NCBI GenBank assembly: GCA_964521405.1
Contig: CAZFRR010000065.1
Coordinates: forward strand, 1 to 64,000
Direction of reading: 5' to 3'
Source: SG8-41 sp964521405
GTDB taxonomy: Bacteria > Pseudomonadota > Gammaproteobacteria > Burkholderiales > SG8-41
DNA: 64,000 nucleotides
Shown: positions 16,814 through 24,024 of the stretch, piece by piece
Position numbering within the stretch: position 1 is the first letter of the stretch
Layout: the number at the start of each line of letters is the position of its first letter
Position numbers and translations under genes: made by a program
The notes under the pieces: model-generated
Seen by the model: the letters and a program-made list of their open reading frames with translations, nothing else
What the model was told of the DNA's origin: nothing
Databases searched by the model: none

Positions 16814-16842
16814 GGAAATTGGCGGCCCTGCCGTCAATTTCC
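16814..16842. other. 8-bp perfect stem spanning the stop codon of the sugar-binding-like gene
   Basis: GGAAATTG (16814-16821) and CAATTTCC (16835-16842) form a perfect stem around a 13-nt loop with further CGG/CCG pairing. On the minus strand the stem contains the stop codon of the gene at 16834-17730. No T-run follows closely, so it is a weak candidate for a terminator or an mRNA 3'-end stabiliser. Confidence 0.4.
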
Positions 16843-17730
16843 TACTACGTCGCTCCAGCGCGGACATTCCCTCTCACCCAGCGGCTTGTCCCAGGGCTGG
16901 TAATTGGAGCGGTCGACGATGCTCACCGGCAAGATGATCTCGGCGGGCACAGCCTCGCCCCGCAAGTGGCGTAGCGCAGCCTCGGTGGCGATGCAGCTGA
17001 TCTTCAACGCGTCAAAGTCCACGGTGGCCAGCAGTTTCCCGGCCTTGATCGAGTCGATTGCTTCGGGCAGCGCATTGACGCCTATGACCGGCACGCGGCG
17101 GCCGGCGGCTTCGAGCGCTGAGAGTATGCCGAGAGACATGACGTCGTTCGCCGAGAGCACACCGTCCATGCGGGACGAACCCTGGAGCCACTCCGCCATT
17201 ACCCGCCTCGCCGTGTCCTCCTGGTAATCTCCGGTCAGGTTGGCGACGATGCGCACGCCCGGGCATTCCTTGACGGCGTCGAGGAAGCCGCGCACCCGAT
17301 CCAGGCTGGTGACCGACCCCGGCACGCCTCCCATCATTACCACGTCGCCCTTGCCGCCCAGATGCCGGAACAGGTAAGCGGCGATATCGCGGGCGAGCCG
17401 GTAATCGTCCGACCCCACGAAGCTGACGAAGCGGCCTTCGGCAAGCCGGTTTATATAGTTGACGACCGGTATGCCGGCGGCGTTCAACTGGCGCACCGAG
17501 GCATTGAGCGCGGTCAAGTGCACCGGCACGAACACCACGGCGTCGGGACGCGCGGCGATCGCCTGCTCGACCAGCGCGATTTGCTCTTCGACGTCGTCCG
17601 GCTTGACCGGAACGAAATGGAGGATGCGCGCCTCATTCCGCGCGGCAGTCCTTTCGGCGCCGAGGCGCGCGGCCTCGTAGGCCGGGTTAGTGCGGTTCTT
17701 GGTGAAAACCGCGATCGTTTCATCAGCCAC
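16834..17730 (-). CDS. Sugar-binding-type periplasmic-fold protein without signal peptide
   Basis: Protein of 298 residues with the type I periplasmic-binding fold (Peripla_BP_4, RbsB/LacI-like). Typical segments are AVFTKNRTNPAYEAARLGAE, VEQAIAARPDAVVFVPV, GIPVVNYINR, FVGSDDYRLARDIAAYL and DGVLSANDVMSLG. The usual receptor has a secretion signal and sits beside an ABC permease and ATPase. Here neither is seen: the protein starts directly with MADETIAVFTKN at a GTG, and no helix-turn-helix precedes the fold. It may be a cytoplasmic sensor, or a receptor whose signal sequence was lost when the adjacent repeat element arrived. It lies downstream of the nitrilase gene on the same strand. Ligand unknown. 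Confidence 0.75.
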   Translation of the reverse strand: MADETIAVFTKNRTNPAYEAARLGAERTAARNEARILHFVPVKPDDVEEQIALVEQAIAARPDAVVFVPVHLTALNASVRQLNAAGIPVVNYINRLAEGRFVSFVGSDDYRLARDIAAYLFRHLGGKGDVVMMGGVPGSVTSLDRVRGFLDAVKECPGVRIVANLTGDYQEDTARRVMAEWLQGSSRMDGVLSANDVMSLGILSALEAAGRRVPVIGVNALPEAIDSIKAGKLLATVDFDALKISCIATEAALRHLRGEAVPAEIILPVSIVDRSNYQPWDKPLGERECPRWSDVVGN

Positions 17731-17751
17731 TAAAAACCCCGAACAATAATA

Positions 17752-17843
17752 GCCACAGAGGGCACAGAGGACACAGAGATTTCAAATGCGGGCGCGGACC
17801 GGTTGGTCTTGATTCCCTCTGTGATCTCTGTGTTCTCTGTGGC
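17752..17843. repeat. Two-armed repeat, CACAGAGGA words (9-nt period)
   Basis: Left arm 17752-17778 is GCCACAGAGGG-CACAGAGGA-CACAGAG; right arm 17817-17843 is its inverted form built from CTCTGTGTT and CTCTGTGAT words and ends in GTGGC. Core of about 38 bp. It separates the sugar-binding-like gene from the nitrilase gene, both on the minus strand. Confidence 0.9.
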
Positions 17844-17859
17844 AGAAGTGTTTGCGATT

Positions 17860-18714
17860 TCAAACCCCAGGCGGAGCGAACGGCCGGTCGTGGGTCAGCG
17901 AGGGCAGCATCCCGCGCACCTTCCCGACCTGGTCAAGGTCGAGTTCGGCGTACACCACGCCCGGCACGTCTCCGCCATCGGCAAGCACCTCGCCCCACGG
18001 GTCGATCACCAGCGAGTGGCCATAAGTCGTGCGCTTGCCCGGGTGATCGCCGCACAATGCCGGCGCAATGACGAAACTCGCATTCTCGATCGCGCGCGCG
18101 CGGAGCAACACGTGCCAGTGCGCTTTGCCGGTCTCGCGCTGGAAGGACGAAGGTATCGCCAGCATCACCGCGCCGCGCTGGGCGAGCGCCCGGTAGAGTT
18201 GCGGAAAGCGCAGGTCATAGCACACCGTCATCCCGAGCCCGCCCCACGGCGTCGCGGCCACCACCGCGCGCTCACCCGGCCGGTAGGCGCTCGACTCCTT
18301 GATCACCGTGCCGCTGGGAAGCGTCGCGTCGAACATGTGGATCTTGTCGTAGGAGGCGACGACCTGGCCTTCCGCCGAGATGAGGAACGAGCGGTTGTAG
18401 ATCCGGCCGTCGTCGCTCAGGAGCGTGAGCGACCCCACCAGCTGCCAGATCCCCAGCTCCCGCGAGAGCGCGGTGAGCCTGGAGAGCGCGGGCTCGCCAC
18501 TTTCCTTCAAAGCCTTTTCGCGCATGGTGCGGCCGCTGCCGTCCATCATCAGCGCGTATTCAGCGGAAAAGACGAACTTCGCGCCGCCGGCCGCCGCCTC
18601 GCGCGTCATCGCGGTCAGCGTCGCCAGATTCGCTTCGAAATCGTTTCCCGAGTTGGTTTGCAGACAGGCGATACGGACGGTACGTCCCGTCTCGGGAGCG
18701 GGAGCGTCGCTCAT
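17860..18714 (-). CDS. Carbon-nitrogen hydrolase (nitrilase superfamily, Nit1/Nit2-like)
   Basis: Cytoplasmic amidase of 284 residues. The Glu-Lys-Cys triad is visible: Glu in FVFSAEYALM (about 43), Lys in SYDKIHMFDA (about 113), Cys in GMTVCYDLRFPQLYR (about 148). The length and YDKIHMFDA...CYDLRFP pattern place it with Nit1/Nit2 proteins, such as deaminated glutathione amidase or omega-amidase. Its overlap with a glutathione S-transferase gene favours a link to glutathione, but that is inference. Start at the ATG at 18714, which overlaps the GST stop by one base (TGATG), so translation is probably coupled. Confidence 0.88.
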   Translation of the reverse strand: MSDAPAPETGRTVRIACLQTNSGNDFEANLATLTAMTREAAAGGAKFVFSAEYALMMDGSGRTMREKALKESGEPALSRLTALSRELGIWQLVGSLTLLSDDGRIYNRSFLISAEGQVVASYDKIHMFDATLPSGTVIKESSAYRPGERAVVAATPWGGLGMTVCYDLRFPQLYRALAQRGAVMLAIPSSFQRETGKAHWHVLLRARAIENASFVIAPALCGDHPGKRTTYGHSLVIDPWGEVLADGGDVPGVVYAELDLDQVGKVRGMLPSLTHDRPFAPPGV

Positions 18715-19322
18715 CACTGGGGCACAGTCGCCTTCACCGACGGCCGCTGCGCGATCTTCGCGTACCATTTCTCGAGCGCAGGATGCTGCGCGCGCCACTT
18801 TTCATCCGGGAAGCGGAAATCCAGGTAACCCAGCACGCAGGCCGCGGTGATCCCGCCGATGGCAAAGCGCTCGCCCCAGCCGGCGCACTCCTTCTCCAGC
18901 GCATCCAGGCCGCCCCTGACTTTGCCGAACTGGCCCGCAACCCAATCGCCCCATTGCAGCGCCTGCGGCCGCACCGCGCCCTCGTAGCGCATGAGAACCG
19001 CGGCCTCGAGTATGCCGTCGCCGAGCGCCTGCAGCCGCAGCTCGCGCCAGCGCTCCGTCCCCGCTTTCGGAAACAGTGGCTTGCCGCCGTGCAGGCTGTC
19101 GAGGTACTCGCAGATCACCGCCGAGTCATAGAGCGTACCCTCGCCCGGCGTGGACAGCGCCGGAATCTTGACCAGCGGATTCTCCTGCTCCAGCTCCACA
19201 TGCGGCTTGACCGGGCTCACCATGATGCTGACCTCCTCGATGCGGCCATCGAGGCCGGTTTCCCGGGCCAAGATGCGCACCTTGCGCGCAAACGGTGATA
19301 GAGGATTCATCCAGAGTCGCAT
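18714..19322 (-). CDS. Glutathione S-transferase family protein
   Basis: GST-fold protein of 202 residues. N-terminal thioredoxin-like domain with MNPLSPFARKVRILARETGL (catalytic-serine region), NPLVKIPAL (cis-proline before the glutathione site) and DSAVICEYLD (Glu-Ser type pocket), then an all-helical C-terminal domain. The start at 19322 has AGGAGAGG eight bases upstream; a longer in-frame opening would translate through the intergenic region. It lies 17 bp after the Bug receptor gene and overlaps the nitrilase gene by one base, forming a three-gene operon. Electrophile substrate unknown. Confidence 0.92.
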   Translation of the reverse strand: MRLWMNPLSPFARKVRILARETGLDGRIEEVSIMVSPVKPHVELEQENPLVKIPALSTPGEGTLYDSAVICEYLDSLHGGKPLFPKAGTERWRELRLQALGDGILEAAVLMRYEGAVRPQALQWGDWVAGQFGKVRGGLDALEKECAGWGERFAIGGITAACVLGYLDFRFPDEKWRAQHPALEKWYAKIAQRPSVKATVPQ

Positions 19323-19339
19323 GTGCCACCTCTCCTTAA

Positions 19340-20341
19340 TTAATTGCCGTCGCCCTTGATACCAGCATCGCGAATCAGCTTGCCCCATCTCGCATAGTCG
19401 GACTTGATCATGGCATGGAATACATCGGGGTCGCTCGGCTCCGCATCCAGTCCGAGGTCCTCCAACTGCGTTTGCACCTCGCGCAGGTTGAGGACCGCGA
19501 CCGTCTCCTTGTGAATGCGGTCGACGATCGCCCTCGGCGTCCTCGCCGGGAACGCAAGCCCCAGCCAGCCACTCGCCTCGAATCCGGGATAGCCGGATTC
19601 ACCGATGGTCGGCACCTGCGGCAGCGCCGCCGACCGTTTCGTGCTGCTCACCGCGAGCGCGTTGAGCTTCCCGGCTCTCACGTGCGGCGTCTGGGTCGAA
19701 ATCAGGGAGAAAATGCTCTCGACGTGGCCCGCTATGGCATCCACCACTGCCGGTCCGCCACCCTTGTACGGAACGTGAATCAGCTTGATGGCCGCGGTGT
19801 TCCAGAAAAGTTCGGCCGAAAGATGCGCGATGCTGCCCGCCCCCGGCGTGGCGTAGTTCATCTTGCCCGGCGCTTTTTTCGCCAGCGCCACGAACTGCTT
19901 CAGCGAGTTTGCCGGAAGAGACGGATGCGCCGACAGGAGACTCGTCACCAGCGCAGTCTGCGTGACCGGCGCGAAGTCGTTGATCGGGTCGAACGGCACT
20001 TTGCCGAGCATCGCGGGGCTCATCGCAAAAGAGGCCACCGACGCGAGCAGCAGGGTGTAGCCATCCGGCGCGGCGCGTGCCACCAGCTCGGTGGCGATAT
20101 TGCCGCCCGCCCCGGCGCGGTTTTCCACGACGACCTGCTGGCCCAACCGGGGGCTGAGCCGCACCGCCACCGCCCGCGCGACGAGATCGTTGGCGCCTCC
20201 CGGGGCGAAACCGACCACCAGCCGGATCGGTTTGGCTGGATACGCATCGGCCGCCTGCGCTGACGGCAGCGCGCCGAATCCCAGCAGGACACTCGGGAAG
20301 AAAACAGCGACGGCTGCGCGTCGCATGGTGCATGTCGGCAA
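19340..20341 (-). CDS. Bug-family tripartite tricarboxylate transporter substrate-binding protein
   Basis: Second Bug receptor, 333 residues: signal peptide around RRAAVAVFFPSVLLGFGALP with cleavage near AQA-AD, then YPAKPIRLVVGFAPGGANDLVAR, VENRAGAGGNIATELVA, and the pocket segment LIHVPYKGGGPAVVDAIAGH. Two starts are possible: TTG at 20341, with GGAG seven bases upstream, and ATG at 20326, with no good site. I used the former, though the difference is five residues. First gene of an operon with GST and nitrilase, so the bound compound may be metabolised by those enzymes. No TctAB permease nearby. Divergent from the HbpS-like gene. Confidence 0.9.
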   Translation of the reverse strand: MPTCTMRRAAVAVFFPSVLLGFGALPSAQAADAYPAKPIRLVVGFAPGGANDLVARAVAVRLSPRLGQQVVVENRAGAGGNIATELVARAAPDGYTLLLASVASFAMSPAMLGKVPFDPINDFAPVTQTALVTSLLSAHPSLPANSLKQFVALAKKAPGKMNYATPGAGSIAHLSAELFWNTAAIKLIHVPYKGGGPAVVDAIAGHVESIFSLISTQTPHVRAGKLNALAVSSTKRSAALPQVPTIGESGYPGFEASGWLGLAFPARTPRAIVDRIHKETVAVLNLREVQTQLEDLGLDAEPSDPDVFHAMIKSDYARWGKLIRDAGIKGDGN

Positions 20342-20475
20342 GTGTTTTCTCCTCGATATTCTTTCGAACCCGAGGCGACATTCTATAGCAATCACGTTGG
20401 ATTTTTCCGGGGTACCGGCTACCATGTCGAGGACCACCGAATGTAATGAGCGCTCGGCAATCAAGGGAGCCCGAA

Positions 20476-20943
20476 ATGTCCGAAGTCACGCTGGAGCAGT
20501 CCGAGCGCATCATCGACGCCATCCTGGCGCGAGGGCGCGAGCTGAAATGCCGTCCCTTGAGCGTCGCCGTCACCGACCCCGGCGCCCACGTGAAAGCCTT
20601 CCGGAAGGAAGACGGCTCGGCGATGATGCGGTTCGAAATGGCGATGGGCAAGGCCTATGCCGCGCTCGCGCTGGGGCGCTCGTCGAGCCTGGTGCGCGTG
20701 CGCAACGAGGAGAAGCCGCGGTTCATGAACTTCCTCATCAACGCCTCGGACGGAAAAATCTTCCCGGAAGGCGGCGGGCGCCTCATCCGCGACGAGCGCG
20801 GCGAGGTGATCGGCGCCGTCGGCGTCACCGGCGACACCGAAACGCGCGACGAGGAACTCGCGGCGCACGGCATCCATGCCGCGGGACTCAAAACCGACGA
20901 GGACTGCGCGCAGCTGGGGCAACAAGTGCGCCTGAAGAACTGA
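20476..20943 (+). CDS. GlcG/HbpS family (DUF336) heme-binding-like protein
   Basis: Protein of 155 residues of the GlcG/HbpS family, an alpha-beta fold often found in operons for glycolate or propanediol metabolism, with HbpS of Streptomyces binding heme. Seen: LSVAVTDPGAHVKAFRKEDG, MAMGKAYAALALGRSS and the C-terminal GAVGVTGDTETRDEELAAHGI, the most conserved part. No signal peptide. Start at ATG 20476 with GGGAG seven bases upstream. It is divergent from the Bug receptor and stands alone. The role cannot be settled; heme binding is a family-level statement only. Confidence 0.85.
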   Translation: MSEVTLEQSERIIDAILARGRELKCRPLSVAVTDPGAHVKAFRKEDGSAMMRFEMAMGKAYAALALGRSSSLVRVRNEEKPRFMNFLINASDGKIFPEGGGRLIRDERGEVIGAVGVTGDTETRDEELAAHGIHAAGLKTDEDCAQLGQQVRLKN

Positions 20944-20949
20944 GAATAT

Positions 20950-21043
20950 GTGACTCGTTATTCGTTTCTCGTTCCTGGTGACCCGGCTGAGCCGGAGCTT
21001 CACTCGAATCGGCAATTACGAGGAACGAGCGACGAGAAACGAG
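20950..21043. repeat. Two-armed repeat (ACGAGAA/ACGAGGA words) beside tRNA-Pro
   Basis: Left arm 20950-20975 (GTGACTCGTTATTCG followed by TTTCTCGTTCC); right arm 21018-21043 carries ACGAGGA ACGAGCG ACGAGAA ACGAG, the inverted word. Core of about 42 bp contains CCGGCTGAGCCGG, a small palindrome. Same word family as the hom-thrC element at 2717-2824. It separates the HbpS-like gene from the 3' end of tRNA-Pro. Confidence 0.88.
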
Positions 21044-21052
21044 GGACGGAAT

Positions 21053-21129
21053 TGGTCGGGGCGGTGAGATTTGAACTCACGACCACCGGCACCCCATGCC
21101 GGTACGCTACCAGGCTGCGCTACGCCCCG
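21053..21129 (-). tRNA. tRNA-Pro (GGG), CCA encoded
   Basis: On the minus strand the acceptor arms are CGGGGCG and CGCCCCG, discriminator A, and CCA is encoded. The anticodon stem CCGGC/GCCGG closes the loop ATGGGGT with anticodon GGG. The T arm is GTGAG-TTCAAAT-CTCAC, so the T loop starts with the usual TTC. 77 nt with CCA. It closes the thrS-to-merR superoperon, as is typical for Betaproteobacteria. Confidence 0.96.
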
Positions 21130-21176
21130 AGGCCGCGAATTATATCTTATGTACTACTAGGGAGTTTGCGCGGCGT

Positions 21177-21554
21177 TCAGCCGCGCAGGACTTCGATGAC
21201 GCCCTGGATTTCCTTGCGCACGACGGTGGCGAGGTTGGGGCGGGATGACGAGGACGAGCGCGCCGACTTGGTGGGTTCGGAGACCAACTCGTCCAGGCGG
21301 TTCCGCGCGCCGCTGATGGTGAAACCCTGGTCGTAGAGTAACTCCCGGATGCGGCGGATCAGCAGTACTTCGTGGTGCTGGTAGTAGCGCCGGTTGCCGC
21401 GGCGCTTGACCGGCTTCAACTGGGTGAATTCCTGCTCCCAATAGCGCAGCACGTGCGGCTTCACGCCGCACAGCTCGCTCACCTCACCGATGGTGAAGTA
21501 GCGCTTCGCCGGAATCGGCGGCAGCTGAACCCTGGGGTTATGACTTGCTTCCAT
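21177..21554 (-). CDS. MerR-family transcriptional regulator
   Basis: DNA-binding protein of 125 residues. Winged helix-turn-helix at about 18-86: YFTIGEVSELCGVKPHVLRYWEQEF, then RRGNRRYYQHHEVLLIRRIRELLYDQGFTI. There is no C-terminal effector domain, only a short Ser-rich segment (SARSSSSSRP) and a helix. This small MerR protein next to ihfA is conserved in Betaproteobacteria, but its targets are not known to me. Its start overlaps the end of ihfA by 17 bp, so it is co-translated with the pheST-ihfA message. Confidence 0.93.
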   Translation of the reverse strand: MEASHNPRVQLPPIPAKRYFTIGEVSELCGVKPHVLRYWEQEFTQLKPVKRRGNRRYYQHHEVLLIRRIRELLYDQGFTISGARNRLDELVSEPTKSARSSSSSRPNLATVVRKEIQGVIEVLRG

Positions 21555-21840
21555 GATAGCTCTGCTCCACCATCGCCTTCAGCTTCTGCGAAGCATGGAA
21601 CGTCACGACGCGGCGCGCCGTGATCGGGATCTCTTCCCCTGTTTTGGGATTCCTGCCCGGGCGCTGCGGCTTGTCGCGCAACTGGAAATTGCCGAAGCCG
21701 GAGAGCTTCACGCCCTTCCCGTTCTCGAGCGCGGTCCTCACTTCTTCGAAGAACGATTCGACCATGTCCTTCGCTTCGCGCTTGTTGAACCCGACCTTCT
21801 CGAACAGAAGGTCGGCGAGTTCGGCCTTGGTTAACGTCAT
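21538..21840 (-). CDS. ihfA: Integration host factor alpha subunit
   Basis: DNA-bending protein of 100 residues, the normal IhfA length. Seen: MTLTKAELADLLFEKVGFNKREAKDMVE opening, KLSGFGNFQLRDKPQRPGRNPKTGE (beta-arm with the minor-groove proline at RPGRNP) and RRVVTFHASQKLK. Works as a heterodimer with IhfB. The chosen ATG at 21840 has GGGGAAAA just upstream. It follows pheT by 11 bp and overlaps merR, the usual pheST-ihfA arrangement. Confidence 0.97.
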   Translation of the reverse strand: MTLTKAELADLLFEKVGFNKREAKDMVESFFEEVRTALENGKGVKLSGFGNFQLRDKPQRPGRNPKTGEEIPITARRVVTFHASQKLKAMVEQSYHGSKS

Positions 21841-21851
21841 GTTTTCCCCTT

Positions 21852-23870
21852 TCAACGGAATTTCGCGTTGAATTGATGCTGTAGTGTCCGGCGTAGTTGA
21901 GAGATGGCGGATTCGACTTCCGCGTCGGTTAGTGTCTTGCGAGTATCCTGTAATAACACCCTGAAAGCAAGACTCTTTTTTCCTTTTTCTACACCCGTAC
22001 CGCGGTAGATGTCAAACAGCCCTATTTCGGTCACGATCGCGGGCTGCCCCCGGCGCAGCCCCTCCAGGACCGCCTGATAGCTGACTTCCTCGTCGATTTC
22101 GGCGGCGATGTCGCGCCGCACCGGCGGGAATTTCGATGTCTCCTGGAATGCCGGCAGGCCCCGCTCGCTGATGGCTTCAAAGTCGAGTTCGAACAGGACC
22201 GGAACGAGCGGCAAATCATACTTCTGCTGCCAGCGCGGGTGCAATTCCCCGATCCATCCCGCCGTCATACCCCCGATCAGGATGCGCGCCGACCTGCCCG
22301 GATGCAGGGCCGGATGCTCCGCCGGGCGGAATTCCCCCTCGAGCGGCGCGAGAAACGCCTCGATATCGCTCTTGATGTCGTAAAAATCACCGGGCCGGCC
22401 CTTCAGACCCCATTGCTCGTGGCGGGCATCGCCGTAGGAGATTCCTCCTACGCGCAACGGCTGGTGATAACCGCCCGATGCATTCTTCATGAAGCAGCAG
22501 CCGACCTCGAACAGCCGGGCGCGCGCATGCTTGTGGCTGAGGTTGTGTGCCAGGCAGTTGACCAGCCCGCCGGCCAGCGTCGAGCGCATGACGCTCATCT
22601 GGCTTGCAATCGGGTTGGCCAGCGCCACGGGATTCGTGTTGCCTGCAAAATCCGCTTCCCACGCCGCGTCCACGAAGCTGTAGCTCACGATTTCCTGGTA
22701 GTCGCGCGCCACGAGCAGCCTGCGAATGGCGGCAACGTCGCGCTTGCCCTCCGGCACCGGCAGCATGCCCGCCAGCGTTACCGGCAGCGAGGCGGGTATC
22801 CGGTCGTAACCGTGGATGCGCGCCAGTTCCTCGATCAGGTCTTCTTCGATCGCGATGTCGAAACGGTGGCTCGGCGGCGTCACCCGGAATTCCCCCTCGG
22901 CCGCGGTGAACTCGAAGCGCAGCCGGCGCAGGATGTCGCTCACCTGGGTGCCGTCGAGCTTGATGCCGAGCATGCGCTCGACGCGCGCCAGCCGCAGGCG
23001 CACCGGGTCGCGCGCCGGCAGCGCCGCGCGCGCTTCCGTGACCGGCCCCGCCGCGCCCCCGCAGATTTCCAGGACGAGCTGGGTGGCGCGCTCCAGCGCC
23101 GCCGCCGTTCCCGCAAAATCGACGCCGCGCTCGAAGCGGTAGGAGGAATCCGACGCGAAGTTGAGCAGGCGGGCTTTCCCGGCGATCGCCTCGGGGCTGA
23201 AGAATGCGCTCTCGAGAAATGCGTCGCGCGTGACTTCACTCACCGAGGTATCCAGCCCGCCCATGATGCCCGCCAACGCCACGGCCTTGGCTTCGTCGGC
23301 GATGACCAGGAAGGCGGGCGTGAGCGGCGGCGCCGCGCCGTTGAGCAGCGTCAGCTTTTCCCCCGCCTTCGCATGTCGCACTCGGATGCCGCCCTCGAGC
23401 TTGCCCGCATCGAAGGCATGGAGCGGCTGGCCAAGCTCGAGCATGACGTAATTGGTGATGTCGACCAGCGCGCTGATCGGGCGGATGCCACCCCGTGCCA
23501 GACGCTGAGCCATCCATTCCGGCGTTGCAGCGGCCGCATTGATCCCTTTCACCAGCCGCCCGCAGTAGCGCGGGCACGCCTGCGGCGCTTCCAGGGTGAC
23601 GGTCAGCCGGTCGGCAATCGTGGCGCGCGCCGTCTTGATGTCGGGCAGAAGGAGGGGCGCGCCTGTCACCGCCGCCACTTCACGGGCGATTCCGACGAGG
23701 CTCAGGCAATCTCCGCGATTGGGCGTGGGCTTTAACGTCAGCACCTGATCGTCGAGATCGCGCTCGATGTTTTCCACCTCGACCCCGCTCATCGTGACCG
23801 CTTCAGCCAGCTCGCGCGTGGCAAGCGGGGGATTGACGAACGTGCGGAGCCAGTTTTCGGAGAACTTCAT
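21852..23870 (-). CDS. pheT: Phenylalanyl-tRNA synthetase beta subunit, lacking the tRNA-binding OB domain
   Basis: 672 residues against about 790 in most bacteria. The N-terminus MKFSENWLRTFVNPPLATRELAEAVTMSG (1-29) leads at once into LDDQVLTLKPTPNRGDCLS (39-57). In typical PheT about 110-115 residues of the EMAP-II-like tRNA-binding domain (B2) lie between these two segments; they are absent. The B3/4 editing domain (about 85-260), B5, the synthetase-like B6/B7 region and the C-terminal anticodon-binding FDX-ACB domain (about 575-672, KFPPVRRDIAAEI) are intact. The frame is open throughout, so it should form a working alpha2-beta2 enzyme. Start at ATG 23870; a longer opening would translate a repeat arm. 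Confidence 0.95.
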   Translation of the reverse strand: MKFSENWLRTFVNPPLATRELAEAVTMSGVEVENIERDLDDQVLTLKPTPNRGDCLSLVGIAREVAAVTGAPLLLPDIKTARATIADRLTVTLEAPQACPRYCGRLVKGINAAAATPEWMAQRLARGGIRPISALVDITNYVMLELGQPLHAFDAGKLEGGIRVRHAKAGEKLTLLNGAAPPLTPAFLVIADEAKAVALAGIMGGLDTSVSEVTRDAFLESAFFSPEAIAGKARLLNFASDSSYRFERGVDFAGTAAALERATQLVLEICGGAAGPVTEARAALPARDPVRLRLARVERMLGIKLDGTQVSDILRRLRFEFTAAEGEFRVTPPSHRFDIAIEEDLIEELARIHGYDRIPASLPVTLAGMLPVPEGKRDVAAIRRLLVARDYQEIVSYSFVDAAWEADFAGNTNPVALANPIASQMSVMRSTLAGGLVNCLAHNLSHKHARARLFEVGCCFMKNASGGYHQPLRVGGISYGDARHEQWGLKGRPGDFYDIKSDIEAFLAPLEGEFRPAEHPALHPGRSARILIGGMTAGWIGELHPRWQQKYDLPLVPVLFELDFEAISERGLPAFQETSKFPPVRRDIAAEIDEEVSYQAVLEGLRRGQPAIVTEIGLFDIYRGTGVEKGKKSLAFRVLLQDTRKTLTDAEVESAISQLRRTLQHQFNAKFR

Positions 23871-23877
23871 ATCTAGA

Positions 23878-24024
23878 TAACCGCCATGACGCCAAGACGC
23901 CAAGCAATTCCAACGAAACCAATAAAAAACAGATTCATTATTGCGATAGGCATTCCACCAGCGCCCTGTCTGGTTGAATTTTGAAATAATTGCTGTTCCT
24001 GGCGCCTTGGCGTCATGGCGGTTA
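23878..24024. repeat. Two-armed repeat with perfect 19-bp inverted ends between pheS and pheT
   Basis: TAACCGCCATGACGCCAAG (23878-23896) is matched exactly in reverse complement at 24006-24024. Inside lie further GACGCCAAGC and GGCGCCTTGG words and a core of about 100 bp. The right end supplies the pheS stop codon (TAA, 24024-24022), and the left end lies 7 bp from the pheT start. The pheS-pheT gap, normally a few bases, is 151 bp here. Confidence 0.92.
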
